From positions 744,001-808,000 of the forward strand of contig NZ_CP070368.1 in the NCBI RefSeq assembly GCF_016919705.1: 64,000 nucleotides of DNA, written 5' to 3'. Source of the stretch: Paracoccus methylovorus. Its GTDB lineage: Bacteria; Pseudomonadota; Alphaproteobacteria; Rhodobacterales; Rhodobacteraceae. A model generated the notes under the pieces. That model was given only the letters and a program-made list of their open reading frames with translations. It did no database searches and had not been told where the DNA came from. Position 1 is the first letter of the stretch. Each line of letters begins with the position of its first letter. Shown one piece after another: positions 59,196 through 64,000 of the stretch. Both the position numbers and the translations under genes were made by a program.

Positions 59196-60941
59196 ATGAA
59201 CCTCTTTTCGGATATCCGCGCGCTGGTCATCGATACGCTGGCGCAGATGGAACAGGCGGGTGAACTGCCCGCGGGTCTCGACACCGCGAATGTGACGGTC
59301 GAACCACCCCGAGACGCCGCGCATGGCGACATGGCCACCAACGCTGCGATGGTGCTGGCAAAACCCGCCGGCAAGAAGCCTCGCGACATTGCCGAGGCGC
59401 TGGCTGCGCGACTTGGCGCCGATCCGCGCATCACCTCGGCCGAAGTGGCGGGACCGGGTTTCCTGAACCTGCGCCTCGCGCCTGCCGAGTGGCAGGGCGT
59501 GATCCGCGCCGCATTGAACGAGGGCGGCGATTACGGCCGTTCGGATCTGGGGCAGGGGCAAAAGGTCAACGTTGAATTCGTCAGCGCCAATCCGACCGGG
59601 CCGATGCATGTCGGTCATACGCGCGGCGCGGTCTTTGGCGATGCGCTGGCTGCGCTGCTGGATTTTTCGGGCCATGACGTCACGCGCGAATATTACATCA
59701 ACGACGGCGGCGCGCAGGTCGATGTGCTGGCACGTTCGGCCTATGAGCGTTATCGCGAGGCCAACGGGCTTGAGCCAGAGATCCGCGAGGGGCTTTATCC
59801 CGGCGATTATCTGATCCCGGTGGGCGAGACGCTGAGGGCGAAATACGGCACCAGCCTGCTGGACAAGCCGGAGTCGGAGTGGCTGGACGAAGTGCGCGAT
59901 CTGGCCACCGAGGCCATGATGGCGATGATCCGCGACGATCTGGCGCTGCTGAATGTGCGCATGGACGTCTATTCCAGCGAGAAGGCGCTTTACGGCACGG
60001 GCCGGATCGAGGCGGCCATTGCGCGGCTGCGCGACGCCGGGCTGATCTATGAAGGCGTGCTGGAGCCGCCCAAGGGCAAGACGCCGGACGACTGGGAACC
60101 GCGTGAACAAACGCTGTTCCGCTCGACCGCGCATGGCGACGATGTGGACCGCCCGGTCCAGAAGTCGGACGGTGCGTGGACCTATTTCGCGCCCGATATC
60201 GCCTATCACTGGGACAAGATCGAACGTGGCTTCGATGCGCTGATCGACGTGTTCGGCGCCGACCACGGCGGCTATGTCAAGCGCATGACCGCGGCGGTCA
60301 GGGCGCTGTCGGACGGCCGTGTCCCGCTGGATATCAAGCTGATCCAGTTGGTCCGGCTGTTCAGGAACGGCGAACCTTTCAAGATGTCCAAGCGCGCCGG
60401 CACCTTTGTCACCCTGCGCGACGTGGTCGAGCAGGCGGGCGCGGACGTCACCCGCTTTCACATGCTGACGCGCAAGAACGATGCGGCGCTGGATTTCGAC
60501 TTCGCCCGCGTGCTGGAGCAGTCCAAGGACAACCCGGTCTGGTATGTGCAATACGCCAGCGCGCGGGTGAACTCGGTGCTGGGCAAGGCGGCGGCAATGG
60601 GGATCGACACTTCGGATGCGGCGCTGGCGCAGGCCGATCTGGCGCAGCTTTCGCATCCGGCCGAGCTGGAACTGGCCCGCAAAGTTGCAGAATGGCCACG
60701 CACGGTCGAGATCGCCGCCCGCGCGCACGAGCCGCACAGGATCGCGTTTTTCCTTTATGACATTGCGTCCGAGCTGCATTCGCTGTGGAACCGCGGCAAT
60801 GACGAACCGTCCCTGCGTTTCCTGCAAGAGACCGATCCGGCAGCCACGGCGGCGAAAATCGCCCTTGTGCGGTCCGTTGCCGTTGTCATTTCGGCCGGTC
60901 TTGGTATCTTGGGGGTAACTCCGGCCAAAGAAATGCGCTGA
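59196..60941 (+). CDS. argS: Arginyl-tRNA synthetase
   Basis: 581 residues; class I synthetase. Seen: N-terminal Add-1 domain ([20 protein letters not shown]), [40 protein letters not shown] with HVGH (HIGH), [37 protein letters not shown], the KMSKS-like [16 protein letters not shown], and a C-terminal DALR anticodon-binding domain ([20 protein letters not shown]). An ATG three codons upstream (59187) is possible. The long frame upstream is antisense to the helicase and is not coding. Divergent from the helicase; the 255-bp gap between them shows no gene. Confidence 0.96.
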   Translation: MNLFSDIRALVIDTLAQMEQAGELPAGLDTANVTVEPPRDAAHGDMATNAAMVLAKPAGKKPRDIAEALAARLGADPRITSAEVAGPGFLNLRLAPAEWQGVIRAALNEGGDYGRSDLGQGQKVNVEFVSANPTGPMHVGHTRGAVFGDALAALLDFSGHDVTREYYINDGGAQVDVLARSAYERYREANGLEPEIREGLYPGDYLIPVGETLRAKYGTSLLDKPESEWLDEVRDLATEAMMAMIRDDLALLNVRMDVYSSEKALYGTGRIEAAIARLRDAGLIYEGVLEPPKGKTPDDWEPREQTLFRSTAHGDDVDRPVQKSDGAWTYFAPDIAYHWDKIERGFDALIDVFGADHGGYVKRMTAAVRALSDGRVPLDIKLIQLVRLFRNGEPFKMSKRAGTFVTLRDVVEQAGADVTRFHMLTRKNDAALDFDFARVLEQSKDNPVWYVQYASARVNSVLGKAAAMGIDTSDAALAQADLAQLSHPAELELARKVAEWPRTVEIAARAHEPHRIAFFLYDIASELHSLWNRGNDEPSLRFLQETDPAATAAKIALVRSVAVVISAGLGILGVTPAKEMR

Positions 60942-61008
60942 AAATACGGCGCTCTGCCGGGGCGAGCAGTAAACGAGCAGCGTCGGAACAACCGGCAGGC
61001 AGGCAGGA

Positions 61009-62151
61009 ATGACGGTAGTAGATTTCCGCTCTTCGGGCGGGTTTGACGGGTCGCAGCCTCATGGGTTGTCGCAGGATTACCCTCATGCCGAGGGGCAGCA
61101 GGGCTATGCTGACGATTGGCAGGACGACGGCTGGAACGAACAGCACTATCACGTGGGTGCCGAATCGCTGGTCGATTCGCCTTCGGTTCTGGGACGGCTG
61201 ACGCGGCTGACGCATTATCTGGGCGCGCTGATCTCGGTCGGGCTGATCGTGATCCTTGCGGTCTGGGGCTATAAGCTGGTGGTGCGCGACGTATCGGGCG
61301 TGCCGGTGATCCGCGCCATCGAGGGCGAGGCCCGCACCGCCCCGGACAATCCGGGCGGAGAGTTGACGCATCGCATGGGTCTTGCCGTGAACTCGGTTGC
61401 GGCCGGTGCCGAATCGGCTGCGGTGGATCGTGTGGCGATCGCCCCGCAGGCGGCGACACTCGACGGTCAGGACGTGGCCATGGGTGAACTGGGCGCTACG
61501 GCGCAAGAGCCCTCGCACCTGGTCGAACTGCCGCTGGCAGAGGAAACCGCCCGCGTCATCGCCCGCCCCGATAGCGAACCAGATCCGGCGGTTGCTGCCG
61601 TTGCCAGCGCGGTGATCTCGGACGCTCCGGTCGCTGACGCGCCGGTGAACGAGGCGGTGACCGATCTGGCCGGAAACGAGACCCGCGACATGGCCATCAC
61701 CACCGCATTGGCCGAAGCCGCTGCCGCGCCCCCTGCCGGTGCCATCGCGCAATCGGTTCGTCCCGCGCCGCGCCCGCGTCGCGTGGCCGCAGCGCAAGTG
61801 GTTGCAAGCGACGCCGCCCCGGCACCCGCCGCTGCCGAAAGCCGCCCGGCCGCAGCGCCCGACACCTCCGCACCGACGCCGGCCCCTGCACAGGTCGCCT
61901 CGGGCGCGCCTTTGGTCCAGATCGGCGCTTTTGACAGCGACGCGCTGGCACGGGGGGAATGGAACCGCGTTTCCGGCAAGCTGGGCGGGCTTTTCGCCGG
62001 CAAGGGCATGGTGATCCAGGAACACAAGTCCAATGGCCGCACCTTCTGGCGCTTGCGCGCCTCGGGCTTTGCTTCGCGCGACGATGCCCGGCGTTTCTGC
62101 GTGGCACTGATCGCCGAGGGCGTGGACTGCATCCCCGCCAGCGCGAACTAG
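61009..62151 (+). CDS. SPOR-domain bitopic membrane protein
   Basis: 380 residues. Cytoplasmic N-terminus (1-~65, acidic, Gln/Asp-rich), one TM helix (about 72-94, LGALISVGLIVILAVWGYKL), a Pro/Ala-rich periplasmic linker, and a C-terminal SPOR domain (about 300-376: PLVQIGAFDSDALARGEWNR, KSNGRTFWRLRASGFASRDD, ARRFCVALIAEGVDC). SPOR domains bind denuded peptidoglycan at division sites. It lies between argS and nagZ, a conserved order in the family. GGCAGGCAGGA precedes the start; it ends 4 bp before nagZ. Confidence 0.9.
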   Translation: MTVVDFRSSGGFDGSQPHGLSQDYPHAEGQQGYADDWQDDGWNEQHYHVGAESLVDSPSVLGRLTRLTHYLGALISVGLIVILAVWGYKLVVRDVSGVPVIRAIEGEARTAPDNPGGELTHRMGLAVNSVAAGAESAAVDRVAIAPQAATLDGQDVAMGELGATAQEPSHLVELPLAEETARVIARPDSEPDPAVAAVASAVISDAPVADAPVNEAVTDLAGNETRDMAITTALAEAAAAPPAGAIAQSVRPAPRPRRVAAAQVVASDAAPAPAAAESRPAAAPDTSAPTPAPAQVASGAPLVQIGAFDSDALARGEWNRVSGKLGGLFAGKGMVIQEHKSNGRTFWRLRASGFASRDDARRFCVALIAEGVDCIPASAN

Positions 62152-62155
62152 GCCG

Positions 62156-63142
62156 ATGGGCAGCGCCACCATCCTTGGCGGCATCGCCGGCCCGGACCTG
62201 AGCCGGGCCGAGCGCGATTTCTTTCGCGCCGCCGACCCTTGGGGTTTCATCCTGTTTGCGCGCAACATCGACACGCCGGAGCGCCTGCGCCGGCTGACCG
62301 CCGATCTGCGCGAGGCCGTGGGCCGCGACGCCCCGGTTCTGATCGATCAAGAGGGGGGGCGCGTCCAGCGCATGCGTGCGCCGCATTGGACCGACTGGCC
62401 GGCACCCCTGGATCAGGCAGGGCGCGGTGAGCGGGCGATCTGGTTGCACCACCACCTGCTTGCGCAGGAACTGCGTGCCGTCGGTATCGATGCCGATTGC
62501 GCGCCGGTTCTGGACATCGCCCGCGAGGATACGCATCCCTTTCTGAAAAACCGCTGTCTCGGTTGCGATGCCCAAACCGTGATTCAACTGGGACGTTCTG
62601 CTGCCGATGCGATGCTGGCTGCGGGGGTTTTGCCGGTGGTCAAGCACATGCCGGGCCATGGCCGGGCGCGGGTGGACAGCCACAAGGACCTGCCGGTGGT
62701 CGACACGCCACTGGACGAGTTGCGCGCCAGCGATTTCGTGCCTTTCCGCGCGCTCAGCGACCTGCCCATGGCGATGACCGCGCATATCCGCTTTACCGCG
62801 ATCGACGATGCGCCGGCCACTGCCTCGGCCGCGGTGATCGAAATGATCCGCCGCGAGATCGGCTTTGACGGTCTTCTCATGTCGGACGATATCGGCATGC
62901 AGGCGCTGTCGGGCAGCATGGCCGAACGCGCCGCGGCCACCATAGCCGCCGGCTGCGATCTGGTTCTGTCGTGCAATGAAACACTTGCGCAGATGGACGA
63001 AATCGTCGGTGCCGCCGGTGCTATGGGTTCGCGGGCCATCGAACGGGGTGATGCGGCCCTGGCCATGCGCCGCGCCCCCCGGCAGGATGAAACGGCTGCG
63101 CTGCGGGCCGAATTGGCGGCGCTTGGCGGGTCGGCGGCCTGA
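62156..63142 (+). CDS. nagZ: Beta-N-acetylhexosaminidase NagZ
   Basis: 328 residues; GH3 enzyme that removes GlcNAc from anhydro-muropeptides in the cytoplasm. Seen: WGFILFARNIDTPERLRRLT, DAPVLIDQEGGRVQRMRAPH (substrate site), the GH3 NagZ signature KHMPGHGRARVDSHKDLPVV with the flexible-loop catalytic His/Asp, and the nucleophile Asp in GFDGLLMSDDIGMQALSG. It acts upstream of AnmK, which is encoded 41 kb away in this window. The start follows the SPOR gene by 4 bp. Confidence 0.95.
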   Translation: MGSATILGGIAGPDLSRAERDFFRAADPWGFILFARNIDTPERLRRLTADLREAVGRDAPVLIDQEGGRVQRMRAPHWTDWPAPLDQAGRGERAIWLHHHLLAQELRAVGIDADCAPVLDIAREDTHPFLKNRCLGCDAQTVIQLGRSAADAMLAAGVLPVVKHMPGHGRARVDSHKDLPVVDTPLDELRASDFVPFRALSDLPMAMTAHIRFTAIDDAPATASAAVIEMIRREIGFDGLLMSDDIGMQALSGSMAERAAATIAAGCDLVLSCNETLAQMDEIVGAAGAMGSRAIERGDAALAMRRAPRQDETAALRAELAALGGSAA

Positions 63143-63202
63143 TCGGTTGACTAAGCCCGGTGCATGGCGGATTCTGCGCAGATCCTGTTTTTCGGAAACG
63201 TC

Positions 63203-63999
63203 ATGACCAAGGTGCCTTATCTGATCCCCGTGCCCAACCCCAAGCCGGATCCGGTGCCGCATTTGCCGGGGCTTGCGCCGCAGGATGTGGCCGAGCGCCG
63301 GGCAGAAGAGGTGCTGGTCGTCGATGTCTCGGGCTTTGAGGGGCCGCTGGATCTGCTGCTGACCTTGTCGCGTACGCAAAAGGTCGATCTGATGCAGGTC
63401 TCGGTGCTGGAACTTGCCGACCAGTATCTGACCTTTGTCGAAGAGGCGCGCGCGCTGCGGATCGAACTGGCGGCGGATTATCTGGTCATGGCGGCATGGC
63501 TGGCCTTTCTGAAATCCCGCCTGCTTTTACCGCCCGATCCCGAGGCCGAGGGTCCGTCGGCCGAGGAAATGGCGGCGCATCTGGCCTTTCAGCTGGAACG
63601 GCTGAATGCCATGCGCGAGGCTGCGGCGCGGCTGATGGCGCGCGACCGGCTAGGACAGGACCGTTTTGTGCGCGGCGCCCCCGAAACCGTCACCCGCCAG
63701 CGCCAGGTCGCCTGGCAGGCCGGGCTGATCGATCTGATGCGGGCCTATGCGCGGCTGCGCACCCGCGACGAATTCCGGCCATATGCCTTTGATCGCCGCG
63801 ACGTCCTGAGCATGGAGCAGGCGCTGGACAGGGTGCGTGGACTGATCGGCTTTGCCGGCGACTGGACCGAGCTTTCCGCCTTTCTGCCCGAAGGGTGGGA
63901 AAGCGACCCGCAGCGCCGCCGCTCGGCCACCGCCGCGACCTTTGCCGCCACGCTGGAACTGGCGCGCCAGGGCGCGCTGGAGATTGCTCAGACCGAGAG
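63203..63999 (+). CDS. scpA: Segregation and condensation protein A (5' part)
   Basis: 265 residues are visible; the reading frame runs off the end of the window. ScpA is the kleisin that joins Smc and ScpB in the bacterial condensin. Seen: VVDVSGFEGPLDLLLTLSRT and KVDLMQVSVLELADQYLTFV (conserved ScpA N-terminal motif), YLVMAAWLAFLKSRLLLPPD. The ATG at 63203 has GGAA six bases upstream; an in-frame ATG at 63164 would add 13 residues. It follows nagZ closely, and scpB is expected just beyond the window (inference). Confidence 0.92.
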   Translation, partial: MTKVPYLIPVPNPKPDPVPHLPGLAPQDVAERRAEEVLVVDVSGFEGPLDLLLTLSRTQKVDLMQVSVLELADQYLTFVEEARALRIELAADYLVMAAWLAFLKSRLLLPPDPEAEGPSAEEMAAHLAFQLERLNAMREAAARLMARDRLGQDRFVRGAPETVTRQRQVAWQAGLIDLMRAYARLRTRDEFRPYAFDRRDVLSMEQALDRVRGLIGFAGDWTELSAFLPEGWESDPQRRRSATAATFAATLELARQGALEIAQTE

Positions 64000-64000
64000 T

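Noticed and set aside
61697..63379. 560-residue frame antisense to SPOR, nagZ and scpA
   Set aside because: It spans three real genes on the other strand; no ribosome site or domain.

Overview
The window is chromosomal DNA of a GC-rich alphaproteobacterium of the Rhodobacteraceae, most probably Paracoccus or a close relative (inference from gene content and style, not from a database search). Pointers are the alphaproteobacterial SspB with its C-terminal ClpX-binding tail, a SAM/SAH-type riboswitch before metK (a motif known from Rhodobacterales), the short HisG that needs HisZ, a choXWV-betIBA choline-to-betaine locus, DUF177 divergent from BamE, and very dense packing with many 1-11 bp gene overlaps. 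I see no phage, transposase, CRISPR array or plasmid gene: this is core housekeeping DNA.

Layout. 1-5 kb: 3' end of an O-acetylhomoserine sulfhydrylase gene, a periplasmic SIMPL protein, and a giant low-complexity membrane protein with a PilM/GspL-like head and a PilP/GspC-like tail, translationally coupled to a KefB/C-type cation/proton antiporter. 7-13 kb: gatB, a DUF4177 protein, slyX, then hisS-hisZ-hisG. 13-21 kb: ftsY, class I fructose-bisphosphate aldolase, two tiny membrane proteins, pgk, two overlapping cyclophilins, a DUF2585 membrane protein, tyrS and anmK. 21-28 kb: PRC-barrel protein, two identical tRNA-Asp genes, sspB, fumC, two small proteins, yebC, and the divergent argP/lysE pair. 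28-36 kb: EamA transporter, choline ABC transporter choXWV, divergent betI-betB-betA with a perfect palindromic operator between. 36-41 kb: DUF177, bamE, msrB, olsB, tgt, rnd. 41-46 kb: mgtC-like, hisE, hisF, hisA, an opposite-strand DUF2147 gene, hisH, hisB, then a coiled-coil protein and zapA. 46-64 kb: carB, tRNA-Glu, recJ, glpX, bolA, a J-domain protein, metK with its riboswitch, lnt, a DEAD-box helicase, argS, a SPOR protein, nagZ and the 5' part of scpA.

How the genes work together. Histidine synthesis is split into two loci here (hisZ-hisG behind hisS, and hisB-hisH-hisA-hisF-hisE on the other strand); hisD, hisC and hisI are not in the window. Glycolysis/gluconeogenesis is represented by fba, pgk and glpX; envelope growth and recycling by lnt, bamE, anmK, nagZ, olsB and the SPOR protein; division and segregation by ftsY, zapA and scpA. 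The choline locus imports choline and oxidises it to glycine betaine.

The most unusual non-coding signal is a dispersed family of ten short intergenic elements. Each ends in one of two related tails, built on GGGTATTT..GCAACGAAGAA or GGGATATTT..CACGAAAGAA, often preceded by one or two GC-rich hairpins. Wherever flanking genes point the same way, the element is in the sense orientation, and one convergent gene pair carries two elements facing each other, one per gene. They look like 3'-UTR/terminator-associated modules. I do not recognise a named family for them.
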